Below the pieces are notes generated by a model. That model was not told where the DNA came from. It did not search any database and saw nothing but the letters and a program-made list of their open reading frames with translations. Below are positions 51,634-62,773 of a DNA stretch of 64,000 bases, in pieces; the first letter of the stretch is position 1; each line of letters begins with the position of its first letter. A program made the position numbers and the translations under genes. Source of the stretch: G965267185 sp965267185 (GTDB lineage Bacteria > Pseudomonadota > Alphaproteobacteria > UBA6615); NCBI GenBank assembly GCA_965267185.1, contig OZ253937.1, forward strand, positions 3,596,001 through 3,660,000, written 5' to 3'.

Positions 51634-52143
51634 ATGAAATTAAATCTACCAGTGGTTGTCGCGGCCGCGTTTCTACTAGCTGCGTGTTCGACTGCATCGG
51701 ACAATGGGGCAGGTTCGGGTAGCGGGGGTGACTCCGCGTCGGGCTCGCAACAGGCGGCAACTTCGCCGTCTGGGCCGAAGCCGGGCACTCAACTCGACTT
51801 GGAAATCAATGTCGGGGACCGGGTGTTCTTCGATTTTGACAAATCGACGCTACGGGCAGCCGGGCGCACGACGATCGAGCGGTGGGCAGCTTGGATGCAG
51901 ACCTATCCTGCTAATAAGGTTGTTATCGAAGGGCACGCCGACGAGCGCGGTACCCGCGAGTACAACTTGGCACTGGGTGAGCGTCGGGCGAACGCATCAC
52001 GCGAGTATCTTATCTCGCTGGGTATCGACCCGAACCGGGTTAAAACGATTAGCTTCGGTAAGGAACGGCCAGCTGTGCCGGGTTCGAACGAAAACGCTTA
52101 TTCGCAGAACCGCCGCAGCGTGGTTGTAATCGACGCCAATTAG
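51634..52143 (+). CDS. pal: peptidoglycan-associated lipoprotein Pal
   Basis: A 169-residue lipoprotein. The signal peptide ends in the lipobox LLAAC, so Cys is lipidated and the protein is anchored in the outer membrane. After a Gly/Ser-rich linker the OmpA domain has VIEGHADERGTREYNLALGERRA, with the peptidoglycan-binding Asp and Arg. The start at 51634 is set by GGGAG upstream and the signal peptide. Unlike tolQRAB it has its own strong promoter, allowing independent control. Confidence 0.97.
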   Translation: MKLNLPVVVAAAFLLAACSTASDNGAGSGSGGDSASGSQQAATSPSGPKPGTQLDLEINVGDRVFFDFDKSTLRAAGRTTIERWAAWMQTYPANKVVIEGHADERGTREYNLALGERRANASREYLISLGIDPNRVKTISFGKERPAVPGSNENAYSQNRRSVVVIDAN

Positions 52144-52154
52144 CTTTGGCTGTT

Positions 52155-52178
52155 TCGCCCCGGTTCACCCCGGGGCGA
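52155..52178 (+). other. GC hairpin downstream of pal
   Basis: TCGCCCCGG (52155-52163) and CCGGGGCGA (52170-52178) form a perfect 9-bp stem with a 6-base loop and no T-tract. It probably stabilises the 3' end of pal mRNA. Confidence 0.5.
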
Positions 52179-52202
52179 GCAACTCTGGAAGTGCAATGGC
52201 AG

Positions 52203-52240
52203 CCCCGACCGTTTTTCGCGGATCGGGGTTGTGTTGTTTG
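52203..52240 (+). terminator. likely terminator of pal
   Basis: CCCCGACCG (52203-52211) pairs with CGG-A-TCGGGG (52219-52228), one A bulged, followed by the T/G-rich TTGTGTTGTTTG. Confidence 0.6.
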
Positions 52241-52353
52241 GGGCGCCATAGTTTCGCCGAATTGCCCGTTCAGGCTGTCCCTGCGTGATTGACGTTGGAG
52301 ACGCTGTTGCGCCAATCCGGAATTCAAAATCGAACCACCTTAAGGACGGTGTC

Positions 52354-53433
52354 ATGATTGCGCCTAACTGCCAGTTCACCTCCCTGCGGAACCGCCGTTG
52401 GCTGGCGCCCGTGCTTGCGGCTGCGATTATTGTGGCAGCAATAGCGCCTGTGCCCGCTGCGGCGCAGTCGCGCGATGTACAACCATTAGTAAATACAATC
52501 GACCGGCTGGAACGGCAGTTGCGGGCGCTCGAGCGTACGGTCTACCGCGGTGCGGAGCCGCCCGCCATCTCGCCTGGCGCAACGACGGGGGGCTCGCCGC
52601 CGCCGGCGGCGTTATCGCAGTTGCAACTGAAGACCAGCCAGTTCGAAGAGCAGATGCGCCAGCTAACTGGGCAGGTCGAGGAAATAGGGTTCAGGGTGAA
52701 CCAGATCACCGACCGGCTCGACCGGTTGGTCGCCGATGTGGATTTCCGGCTCCGGGCGTTGGAAGGAACCGGGGGTGAAGCGGGCCCGACCGCCAGTGCA
52801 ACCGCGCCGGCGGTGCGTACCCCGTCCGGTCCGCCGGTACCGCCGCGCACCGCGCCGTCCGTTGGCGAAGTGATCATCAATTCCGATGCGCCGGGTCCGT
52901 CGCGTGTGTTTGGAACGTTGACCGAAAGTCAGATACGTGCAGCGGGAATAAAGCCGCCCGGAAGCGATGAAGTTTCCGGGGGCGCGCAAGGCGCTACGCA
53001 ACAGGCTTCGGTGAGTGCGAACGACGATTCGGGCATCTTGCCGCCGGGCGCGCCGGAAGAGCGCTATGAGTATGCACGGGGTTTTCTCATGCGGCGCGAC
53101 TTTGACGGCGCCGAACAGGCGCTGCGTGCGTTCGTCGAGGCCTATCCTGAAAATGAGCTAGCCGGCAACGCGCAGTATTGGCTGGGCGAAACCTTCTACG
53201 TGCGCGACGATTTCGGCACCGCGGCACGTATGTTCGCCGACGGTTTCCAACGCTATCCCGATAGCAGCAAAGCGCCGGATAACTTGTTGAAGCTGGGAAT
53301 GTCGCTCGCCGCGCTCGACCGCAACGAGGACGCCTGCATCACGCTGGCGAAATTGGAAAGCGAGTATCCCAAAGCGCCCGTTAATCTGATTCAGCGTGCG
53401 GAGCGGGAACGCACGCGGCTGAAGTGCGAGTAG
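52354..53433 (+). CDS. cpoB: Tol-Pal coordinator CpoB (YbgF)
   Basis: A 359-residue periplasmic protein that couples Tol-Pal to peptidoglycan synthesis. A signal peptide (LAPVLAAAIIVAAIAPVPAAA) is followed by a short coiled coil (NTIDRLERQLRALERTV and a second at 110-150). A Pro-rich linker follows, then a C-terminal TPR block (EERYEYARGFLMRRDFDGAEQ and repeats to the end). AAGGA before the ATG at 52354 fixes the start. Compared with E. coli CpoB the linker is long. Confidence 0.93.
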   Translation: MIAPNCQFTSLRNRRWLAPVLAAAIIVAAIAPVPAAAQSRDVQPLVNTIDRLERQLRALERTVYRGAEPPAISPGATTGGSPPPAALSQLQLKTSQFEEQMRQLTGQVEEIGFRVNQITDRLDRLVADVDFRLRALEGTGGEAGPTASATAPAVRTPSGPPVPPRTAPSVGEVIINSDAPGPSRVFGTLTESQIRAAGIKPPGSDEVSGGAQGATQQASVSANDDSGILPPGAPEERYEYARGFLMRRDFDGAEQALRAFVEAYPENELAGNAQYWLGETFYVRDDFGTAARMFADGFQRYPDSSKAPDNLLKLGMSLAALDRNEDACITLAKLESEYPKAPVNLIQRAERERTRLKCE

Positions 53434-54806
53434 CGGCGCAGCCGGGTCCCGCGTTCCCCACCCTTTCCGGGTTACCGACGGATTCGCCGTCTCCGCCAAG
53501 TTCGAGGCCCCTGTCGGATGACGAGTTTGACGCTCGAATGGCACGCTTGGCGCCATTCGAGCGTTCGCCGACGGTCGCCGTTGCGGTATCGGGCGGGCGC
53601 GATAGCCTCAGCCTGACCTTATTGGCGTCGCGTTGGGCGGCGCGGCAGGGCGGTGATCTGATGGCCATCACGGTAGATCACGGGTTGCGCCCAGAATCGG
53701 CCGCCGAGGCGCAGCAGGTAGGTGACTGGTTGGCGGCCTATGGGATCCGCCATCACGTCCTGCGATGGCAGGGACCCTATCCAGTAAGCGGGATACAGGC
53801 TGCCGCGCGTGAAGCGCGGTACAGCCTCATGACCGACTTTTGCCGCGATAAAGCGATCTTACATCTGCTGGTCGGCCATCATCGTGAAGACCAGGCGGAG
53901 ACAGTTTCGATCCGCCGTGAGCGCTCGAGCGGCAGCGCCGGACTGGCGGCAATGGCGGCGATCAGCGAGCGCGCCGATGTCCGGTTGCTGCGGCCGCTTT
54001 TGGATGTGCCCCGCGAGCGCCTCGCCGCCACGCTTGCGGTCGCAAGACAGAGTTGGATCGAGGATCCGAGCAATGACAATCTCGCGACGGCCCGTGGTCG
54101 CTTGCGCCGCCGGGCTGATGCACTATCTTCGGCGGACGCTCTTGCACTTGGTCATGCATCGGCCCGCGAACGTATTCAGGTCGAAGGCGCAGGCGCTAAC
54201 TTGGCGGCGCGAGCCCTGCGTTTTCACCCAGCCGGTTTCGTGGCAATCGATCGGTTCGTATTGACGTCAATGCCTTCTGATATCGTGGAGTGGGTGTTGG
54301 CGCGAACGACGATGGCGGTTGCGGGCCGCGCCTATCCGCCGCGCCGCGACCGCACCCGCCGGCTGCGGGAAGCGCTCGCTAATACAGCGGAATTCTCGGA
54401 CCGGACTTTGGGCGGATGCCGCCTGATCGGACACCGGAATTTGGTCTATGTGTGTCGAGAGGTCGCGCGTATCGCCCCGGCCCTGCCGTTGGTTAACGGT
54501 GCTGAGGGCGTTTGGGATAATCGTTTCCGCGTCTCGGTCACGAAGAGTTTAGGCGAAGGGGCGGAACTCGGTGCGCTCACGGGGCATGGCTGGGCGCAAA
54601 TCGTTGCCGCCGATTCCCGGCTGAAAAACACTTCCATGCCCTATGCGGCGCGATTGGGTTTACCGGCGCTCTGGCAAAGGAATTGCGTTGTGGCGGTACC
54701 GCACCTTGGTTTCGTTAACCAAGAAAATGAGGCAGTTACACAGGGGTTGCGGCTACGGTGGTCGCCGCCGCAAGCCGTTGCGCCAGCCCTGTTCGGTAAG
54801 GTCTAA
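53424..54806 (+). CDS. tilS: tRNA(Ile)-lysidine synthase
   Basis: A 460-residue PP-loop ATPase that changes C34 of tRNA-Ile(CAU) to lysidine so it reads AUA. The P-loop motif is VAVSGGRDSLSL, followed by DHGLRPESA and GHHREDQAETV. The C-terminal part is divergent. The GTG start overlaps cpoB by 10 bases, so the genes are coupled. The protein is essential in most bacteria and often lies before ftsH, as here. Confidence 0.93.
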   Translation: MRVAAQPGPAFPTLSGLPTDSPSPPSSRPLSDDEFDARMARLAPFERSPTVAVAVSGGRDSLSLTLLASRWAARQGGDLMAITVDHGLRPESAAEAQQVGDWLAAYGIRHHVLRWQGPYPVSGIQAAAREARYSLMTDFCRDKAILHLLVGHHREDQAETVSIRRERSSGSAGLAAMAAISERADVRLLRPLLDVPRERLAATLAVARQSWIEDPSNDNLATARGRLRRRADALSSADALALGHASARERIQVEGAGANLAARALRFHPAGFVAIDRFVLTSMPSDIVEWVLARTTMAVAGRAYPPRRDRTRRLREALANTAEFSDRTLGGCRLIGHRNLVYVCREVARIAPALPLVNGAEGVWDNRFRVSVTKSLGEGAELGALTGHGWAQIVAADSRLKNTSMPYAARLGLPALWQRNCVVAVPHLGFVNQENEAVTQGLRLRWSPPQAVAPALFGKV

Positions 54807-54917
54807 TTATGGAATTCGACATACCATTACTTGCCGGTCCCATTGCCTCAGCGGGGATGGATCACCATGTCATACTAGGGAGTGCCTTGAGAGCCGTGAT
54901 ACGCCAACGCAGGTGCA

Positions 54918-54946
54918 TTGGTACGGCGACGGGTCTATTATATAAC
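54918..54946 (+). promoter_or_regulatory. ftsH promoter
   Basis: TTGGTA (54918-54923), 17 bases, then TATAAC (54941-54946), about 20 bases before the TTG start codon. ftsH can thus be transcribed apart from tilS. No RpoH-type element was found here. Confidence 0.5.
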
Positions 54947-54969
54947 GGTCCAATCAACGGAGTAGGCTG

Positions 54970-56904
<1,935 letters not shown>

Positions 56905-56997
56905 CACGCCCCACCGGAAAACGGTGACGTGCGGCCGGTCGGCTGCGCGACGCTGTGTGTTCCGGCACCCGCTCGCGCCACTCCTTTATCCCGTGCG

Positions 56998-58062
56998 ATG
57001 ACTTGTATCCGCCCGCTTGCTATTGTTTCGGGACCTGCGGCCCGGGCGATGCGCGATGAAGATCAGGCGGCGCCGCTGGCTGGCGGACCCCTGGCCTTTA
57101 CGCAATGCGAGATAATTACGCGCGATAAATCTGCGAACCCGCAGCGGTACGTGCGGCCGGTTCATGATTTCAGAAATGGGACCGCAGAAGGCGCAGCGCG
57201 CGCGTGTTTCGAGCACCTTACACAAGGACGGGAACCATTCGCTGGAACATGCATCTCCGGCTCGGACGGCAGTCCCCTCGTAATGGGAATCGTGAACGTT
57301 ACCCCCGATAGTTTCTCGGACGGTGGCGACTACGCCGATACGGCTGCCGCGATCAAACGCGGCCGGGAACTGTACGCCGCGGGCGCCGGCCTTATCGATG
57401 TCGGTGGCGAATCGACCAGACCTGGCGCCGCGCCGGTGCCGGTGGAAGAAGAGCTGGCGCGGGTTATGCCGGTGGTCGCCGAACTCGCAGGCGAGGGTAT
57501 CCCGGTATCGATCGATACGCGCCGCGCGCCTGTCATGCGCGAAGCGATTGCCGCCGGTGCCCAGGTGGTGAACGATGTGTCTGCATTGACCCACGATCCC
57601 GATGCGCTTGGTGTCGTCACTCGTAGCGATGCCGGTGTCATCTTGATGCACATGCAGGGCACGCCAGCCACCATGCAGGCGGCCCCGTGCTACGAAGACG
57701 TGGTGCTCGATGTCTGCGACATGCTGTCTGGCCGCGTGGCGGCGTGCGAGGCCGCCGGCATCGAACGGTCTCGCCTCTGCGTCGACCCGGGAATCGGTTT
57801 CGGTAAAACGGCCGACCACAATATGACGCTGATTTCGTCGCTGGGAGCGCTGCACAGCCTCGGGTGCGCGGTTGCCATTGGCGTATCTCGCAAGAGCTTC
57901 ATCGACGCAGTATCTGGGCCCGCAGAGCCCAAGGACCGTTTGGCTGGATCTTTGGCCGCCATGTTGACCGCACTCGACCAAGGCGCACAAATCGTGCGGG
58001 TGCACGATGTCGCCGAAACGGTTGCTGCGATTGCCCTGTGGCACCGAGCCCGCGCAAGCTAG
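56998..58062 (+). CDS. folP: dihydropteroate synthase
   Basis: A 354-residue enzyme joining p-aminobenzoate to pterin diphosphate, the target of sulfonamides. Motifs: VMGIVNVTPDSFSDGG, DVGGESTRPGAAPV, VSIDTRRAPVM, LCVDPGIGFGKT and GVSRKSF. The first 90 residues (CIRPLAIVSG to LAFTQCEIITRD) are an extension shared by alphaproteobacterial FolP. That extension supports the ATG at 56998, not a GTG at 56929, although no ribosome binding site is clear. Confidence 0.94.
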   Translation: MTCIRPLAIVSGPAARAMRDEDQAAPLAGGPLAFTQCEIITRDKSANPQRYVRPVHDFRNGTAEGAARACFEHLTQGREPFAGTCISGSDGSPLVMGIVNVTPDSFSDGGDYADTAAAIKRGRELYAAGAGLIDVGGESTRPGAAPVPVEEELARVMPVVAELAGEGIPVSIDTRRAPVMREAIAAGAQVVNDVSALTHDPDALGVVTRSDAGVILMHMQGTPATMQAAPCYEDVVLDVCDMLSGRVAACEAAGIERSRLCVDPGIGFGKTADHNMTLISSLGALHSLGCAVAIGVSRKSFIDAVSGPAEPKDRLAGSLAAMLTALDQGAQIVRVHDVAETVAAIALWHRARAS

Positions 58063-58138
58063 CGATGCAAATCATGGATAACGAAAAATTAGGCTCACTT
58101 TGCTATAAGGACCGGGCAGAGTAGTTCGGATAGGTAGA

Positions 58139-59491
58139 ATGACGCGCAAGCTTTTTGGCACCGACGGTATTCGGGGAACAGCAAACGTCGAGCCCATGAC
58201 GGCGGAGACGGCGCTGCGCGTTGCGATGGCGGCAGGACGTCATTTCACCCGGGGCGACCATCGACATTTGGCGGTGATCGGCAAGGATACGCGCCTGAGC
58301 AACTACATGCTCGAGCCTGCTATGCAGTCGGGTTTCATCTCCATGGGCATGGACGTCGTGCTTGTCGGGCCGATGCCGACCCCGGGTGTCGCTATGCTCA
58401 CGCGCTCGCTGCGTGCGGATGTAGGGGTGATGATTTCCGCTTCGCACAACCCGTACCAGGATAATGGCATCAAGCTGTTTGGTCCGGACGGCTACAAATT
58501 ATCCGACGATGTCGAGAAAAAGATCGAAGATCTGATGCAAAACGGTCTCGGCAATCATCTCGCTGGTTCGCATCATCTGGGCCGCGCGTGGCGCCTGCAG
58601 GATGCGCCGGGCCGCTATATCGAATTCGTCAAACACACCTTTCCCCGTGGGCTCAGCCTCGAGGGTTTAAAGATCGTTATCGATTGCGCCCACGGCGCGG
58701 CCTACAAAGTGGCGCCCCAGGTGTTTCACGAACTCGGGGCCGACGTCGTGCCCATGGCGGTCGATCCGGATGGCACCAATATCAACCGGGAGTGCGGCGC
58801 GACGGCGCCGGCGGCGATGCAGGAACAGGTCATCGCCCATGGTGCGGATATCGGTATTGCGTTGGATGGCGATGCTGATCGGGTAATCGTGGCGGACGAG
58901 TCGGGAATGGTCCTGGACGGCGATCAGGTGATGGCGCTCGTGGCCAGCACCTGGCAGAAACGTCAGCGATTGACGGGCGGCGGTGTTGTCGCGACCGTCA
59001 TGTCGAATCTGGGACTCGAACGCTATCTGGGTGACCTCGGGCTCGAGTTGGTACGAACCAAGGTTGGCGACCGCTACGTTCTCGAACATATGCGGAAATG
59101 CGGTTACAACGTTGGCGGTGAACAGTCGGGCCACATCATCTTGAGCGACTACACGACCACCGGAGACGGGCTGATCGCCGCCTTGCAAGTGTTAGCTGCG
59201 CGGGTCGACAGCGGCGTTCCGATGAGTGAGATCGGGCGCGCGTTTACCCCTTATCCGCAAGTTTTGCGCAACGTGCGGGTGGGCAATGGCGCACCGCTGG
59301 AAACCGACGATGTGAAGCAGGCGATCGCCAACGGCGAAGCGACCCTTGGTGAAGAAGGGCGCGTGCTGATCAGACCTTCGGGAACCGAGCCGGTTATCCG
59401 GGTTATGGCCGAAGGCAACGACGAGGCCCAGGTCGGTGCCGTCGTCGACACGATTGTCGGCGCGATCGAGCAAGCCGGTGCGGCGCACTAA
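58139..59491 (+). CDS. glmM: phosphoglucosamine mutase
   Basis: A 450-residue enzyme that makes glucosamine-1-phosphate for peptidoglycan and LPS. It has the start RKLFGTDGIRGTAN, the phosphoserine loop MISASHNPYQDNGIKLF, the metal loop LDGDADRVIVAD and the sugar/phosphate loops GGEQSGHII and RPSGTEPVIRVM. It follows folP as in many proteobacteria (ftsH-folP-glmM). Confidence 0.97.
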   Translation: MTRKLFGTDGIRGTANVEPMTAETALRVAMAAGRHFTRGDHRHLAVIGKDTRLSNYMLEPAMQSGFISMGMDVVLVGPMPTPGVAMLTRSLRADVGVMISASHNPYQDNGIKLFGPDGYKLSDDVEKKIEDLMQNGLGNHLAGSHHLGRAWRLQDAPGRYIEFVKHTFPRGLSLEGLKIVIDCAHGAAYKVAPQVFHELGADVVPMAVDPDGTNINRECGATAPAAMQEQVIAHGADIGIALDGDADRVIVADESGMVLDGDQVMALVASTWQKRQRLTGGGVVATVMSNLGLERYLGDLGLELVRTKVGDRYVLEHMRKCGYNVGGEQSGHIILSDYTTTGDGLIAALQVLAARVDSGVPMSEIGRAFTPYPQVLRNVRVGNGAPLETDDVKQAIANGEATLGEEGRVLIRPSGTEPVIRVMAEGNDEAQVGAVVDTIVGAIEQAGAAH

Positions 59492-59524
59492 GCGCGGGGC
59501 TGTGCGCCGAGAAGACGCAATTCG

Positions 59525-60334
59525 ATGAACGGGCGGGTGTTAATCATCGCCGGTTCCGATTCAGGCGGCGGCGCCGGAATTCAAGCAGACATCAAGTCGG
59601 TGAGCGCTCTGGGCGGTTTCGCCATGACGGCGATCACCGCGTTGACGGCGCAGAACACCCGCGGCGTTCATGGGATCTACCCCGTGGATACCGGCTTCGT
59701 TGCCCAACAGATGGCGGTGGTGCTCGACGATATCGGCGCCGACTGTCTCAAAACCGGGATGCTGCACAACGCCGAGGTGATCAACGTGGTCGCCGATATG
59801 ATCACCGAGAAGGCCGCGGGGTTGCCGTTGGTCGCGGACCCGGTAATGGTTGCGAAGGGCGGCGCAAGTCTCCTCGACGAGGCGGCGCACTCCGCCCTGG
59901 TCGATAAAATAGTACCGCTAGCGGCAGTGCTCACGCCCAATGCGCCCGAAGCGGCGGCTCTAACCGGTATCGACGTTACCGACGAAGATAGCCAGCAAGC
60001 GGCCGGCGTAGCTTTGCGGGGTATGGGGGCTGGCGCTGTCTTGGTCAAAGGCGGCCATATCGAGGGGGTGCACATCGTCGATCTGCTGGTTACGGAAACC
60101 GATACTGTTCGTTTCGAGAGTCCGCGTATCGATACGGCCCACACCCATGGCACCGGTTGCACGCTCGCTTCGGCGATCGCTGCCGGCTTGGCGCAAAAGA
60201 TGGATTTGCCGTCAGCGGTATCGCGCGCCCGCGATTACGTTCAAGCGGCGATTGCCGCCGCGCCGGGGTTTGGCGGCGGTCATGGGCCGATAGATCACAC
60301 GGTAACCGTCGATCCCCATCGCATCGGCGGCTGA
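59525..60334 (+). CDS. thiD: hydroxymethylpyrimidine/phosphomethylpyrimidine kinase
   Basis: A 269-residue ribokinase-family kinase phosphorylating HMP and HMP-P in thiamine synthesis. Markers: IIAGSDSGGGAGIQADIK, ADPVMVAKGGA, LTPNAPEAAALTG and the C-terminal anion hole HGTGCTLASAIAAGLA. It begins 33 bases after glmM, and no TPP riboswitch is visible. Confidence 0.95.
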   Translation: MNGRVLIIAGSDSGGGAGIQADIKSVSALGGFAMTAITALTAQNTRGVHGIYPVDTGFVAQQMAVVLDDIGADCLKTGMLHNAEVINVVADMITEKAAGLPLVADPVMVAKGGASLLDEAAHSALVDKIVPLAAVLTPNAPEAAALTGIDVTDEDSQQAAGVALRGMGAGAVLVKGGHIEGVHIVDLLVTETDTVRFESPRIDTAHTHGTGCTLASAIAAGLAQKMDLPSAVSRARDYVQAAIAAAPGFGGGHGPIDHTVTVDPHRIGG

Positions 60335-60443
60335 ATCTGTTCTGTACCCGGCGGGGCGTTACGCGTTATGTGAGCGGCGGTATCATTGTCTGGGGTCGGT
60401 CACGGTCTTGTGGCTCAAAGGGCGTCGGTTGTCTGATAATCGC

Positions 60444-61325
60444 ATGTACGAAAATAAAACCGTACGTCTCTATACAATCGCGCTTATCGCTGTGCTGCTG
60501 TATGGCCTTACGCCGCTCTTCACCAAACTCGCAGTCGGGACCGCCGAAGGCGTTACAGTCGGAATCCTGCGGGCGATTGTCGCCGCACCGCTGGCGGTGG
60601 CCTTCATTGTTGCGGCGAATTTACGGTTGCCGTGGTACGGCAACGACAAATGGTTACTGATTGTATCAGGCTTGGGCGGCCTCGCCGCCTTTCCGATTTT
60701 ATTTAGCTGGGGCGTGCAGCTAACCACGGCAGGTCATGCGGCGGCGGGTACGGCGTCCGGCGCGGTCATGGCGGGTGTGCTGAGCGCCTGCCTCAATCGG
60801 CGCTGGCCTTCTCTCAATTGGTGGACCGGCACGGCCGTGGGCTCCGGTGGAGCGCTACTGCTCATCTGGGAGGCCGTTGGATTCGAAGTGTCGGGGGTAA
60901 CTTGGCAGGGCGACGCCTTGGTATTTGCCGGCATGTTTGCAGGTGTCACCGGCTACATCGCCGGCGCGAAACTGACCCGGACAGCCGGTGCGGTCGCGGT
61001 AACCATGTGGAGCGTCGTCGTTGCGGCGCTGGTTTTGATCCCAATCCTGGTTTGGCAATCGAGCGCCCCCGCGTTAGCGGCGATCGATCTCACCGGTTGG
61101 GGGTCCATTCTGGCGTTGGCGTGGGGCACCACGATCGGGGCCTATGTTTTATGGAACCGCGCGATGGCGGATGGCGGTGTGGCTCGGATCGGCTCCTTGC
61201 AGCTTTTGCAACCGGTGATCGGGATCAGCGTCGCGCCCTTGTTTCTCAATGAGCCCTTGACGTTAACACTCGCGCTCGCGACGGCGATAACGCTTGTTGG
61301 GGTCGTGTTGGTGCAGAAACGCTAA
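60444..61325 (+). CDS. EamA/DMT-family inner-membrane transporter
   Basis: A 293-residue protein with about ten hydrophobic helices in two homologous halves (EamA repeats; second half from about AGVTGYIAGAKL). It starts with IALIAVLLYGLTPLFTKLAVG. Family members export amino acids or metabolites. The ATG at 60444 begins right before the first helix; a GTG at 60408 is in frame. The substrate is unknown. Confidence 0.88.
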   Translation: MYENKTVRLYTIALIAVLLYGLTPLFTKLAVGTAEGVTVGILRAIVAAPLAVAFIVAANLRLPWYGNDKWLLIVSGLGGLAAFPILFSWGVQLTTAGHAAAGTASGAVMAGVLSACLNRRWPSLNWWTGTAVGSGGALLLIWEAVGFEVSGVTWQGDALVFAGMFAGVTGYIAGAKLTRTAGAVAVTMWSVVVAALVLIPILVWQSSAPALAAIDLTGWGSILALAWGTTIGAYVLWNRAMADGGVARIGSLQLLQPVIGISVAPLFLNEPLTLTLALATAITLVGVVLVQKR

Positions 61326-61474
61326 TTATCGGCCGAGCCGCAAGTTTGCCTTTCGGGTTCCTGACAAGTCATTGATTTTACTTATTTAGTAGCGTCGTAA
61401 AATCCCATGGCGGTTTTTCTGAGACCGCAAGAAGCGGGTGGTTGAGGGCTTGATTGGCTCTTACTTTTCCTCGC

Positions 61475-61804
61475 ATGAAATACACCACACATTTTTCGAA
61501 AAGCCGGGAGCACAATCGCTCAGAACGGCCCGATGGAGTGCAGTGGTTGGCCGAGGCGCAGGCGCAGTCTTGCGTTCAGAGAGGGCGGGAACTGCATGGG
61601 CAAGCGGTGCGCGATGGTTTTTATTGGCTGTTGGTTGCCGTCGTCGGTGGTATGGCCGGTACGTTCCGCGCTATTGCAATGTGGCACGATCGCGTACGGA
61701 TGCGCCGGCATTTAGCCCGTATGGACGACCGTTTATTGCGCGACATCGGCCTATCGCGGGTCGACGCTAAACGTGAGATAAACAAACCGTTCTGGCGAGG
61801 TTAG
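61475..61804 (+). CDS. DUF1127 (YjiS-like) small protein
   Basis: A 109-residue protein with a hydrophobic segment (FYWLLVAVVGGMAGTFRAI) and the C-terminal DUF1127 motif HLARMDDRLLRDIGLSRVDAKREI. DUF1127 domains in short proteins can bind RNA and influence phosphate or carbon metabolism in alphaproteobacteria. The ATG at 61475 is preferred to a TTG at 61454. It precedes the AraC-MGMT gene by 4 bases and is probably cotranscribed. Confidence 0.8.
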   Translation: MKYTTHFSKSREHNRSERPDGVQWLAEAQAQSCVQRGRELHGQAVRDGFYWLLVAVVGGMAGTFRAIAMWHDRVRMRRHLARMDDRLLRDIGLSRVDAKREINKPFWRG

Positions 61805-61808
61805 AGCG

Positions 61809-62693
61809 ATGACAGTCCAACACGACATGTCGACAACGGAAGATCTCGGACCTGGTGTGGATGCGCGGACCCACCGGCGAATCCAGCGGGTTCTACGGTG
61901 GCTGAGCGAACACTATCTTGAACAACCTTCGCTCGAAGAAACCGCATCGATCATCGGTCTCGGTCCGCACCATTTTCAGCGCCTATTCACGCGCTACGTC
62001 GGGGTGAGTCCGAAGAAGTACATCCAATTTCTCACCCTCGAGCACGCCAAACGAAGCCTCGCCAATTCAGCGAGTGTGTTGGATGCCGCTTTCGATGCCG
62101 GCTTGTCGGGACCGGGGCGCTTGCACGATCTGTTCGTCACGCATGAAGCGCTGACGCCTGGTGAATGGAAGTCCCAGGCGGATGGTCTCGACCTGCGCTA
62201 TGGCTGGCACGATAGCCCGTTCGGTGACTGCCTGATCGTGGCGTCCGAGCGCGGCGTGTGCGGGTTGGCCTTCGGTGTTTGGCAAGACCGCACGCGCGCC
62301 TTCGAGAACTTGGCGCGCAGCTTTGGCGGGGCGCGCTTGACCTGGGACACGCCAGCGACAGCGGAACATGCGGACAAGGCTTTTGGTGGGAATGGTGACA
62401 TTCACTTGTTGCTCCGCGCCACGCCGTTTCAGCTCAAGGTGTGGGAGGCGCTACTGCGGATCCCGATGGGCGCGACCACCAGCTACACCGACTTGGCGGC
62501 GCGCATCGGTAAACCCACCGCGGCGCGCGCCGTCGCCAGCGCGCTCGCCGCCAATCCCGTCTCCTGGATTATTCCGTGCCATCGCGTGTTGCGGAGCGAT
62601 GGCACAATAACAGGCTATCGCTGGTCGCCGGAGCAAAAGCGCACTTTGCTTGCGTGGGAAGCCGCGCAGACCGAGGCCGATACGGCGGCGTAG
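61809..62693 (+). CDS. AraC-type HTH fused to O6-methylguanine-DNA methyltransferase (Ada-like, without zinc domain)
   Basis: A 294-residue DNA repair and regulator fusion. The AraC HTH (about 20-115: LEQPSLEETASIIGLGPHHFQRLFTRYVGVSPKKYI) is followed by a methyltransferase domain. Its acceptor Cys is about residue 257, in WIIPCHRVLRSDG, and GATTSYTDLAARIG lies before it. The Ada N-terminal zinc domain that senses methyl phosphotriesters is missing, so methylation sensing must differ from E. coli Ada. The domain order matches an Ada C-terminal part. Confidence 0.92.
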   Translation: MTVQHDMSTTEDLGPGVDARTHRRIQRVLRWLSEHYLEQPSLEETASIIGLGPHHFQRLFTRYVGVSPKKYIQFLTLEHAKRSLANSASVLDAAFDAGLSGPGRLHDLFVTHEALTPGEWKSQADGLDLRYGWHDSPFGDCLIVASERGVCGLAFGVWQDRTRAFENLARSFGGARLTWDTPATAEHADKAFGGNGDIHLLLRATPFQLKVWEALLRIPMGATTSYTDLAARIGKPTAARAVASALAANPVSWIIPCHRVLRSDGTITGYRWSPEQKRTLLAWEAAQTEADTAA

Positions 62694-62773
62694 ATCGTCA
62701 AAACGCCGTTCCGCCTTTATTTGGCATTTGCAGATCGTTACTGTCGCGCGGTTTGACGAAAACCGGTGCGGCG

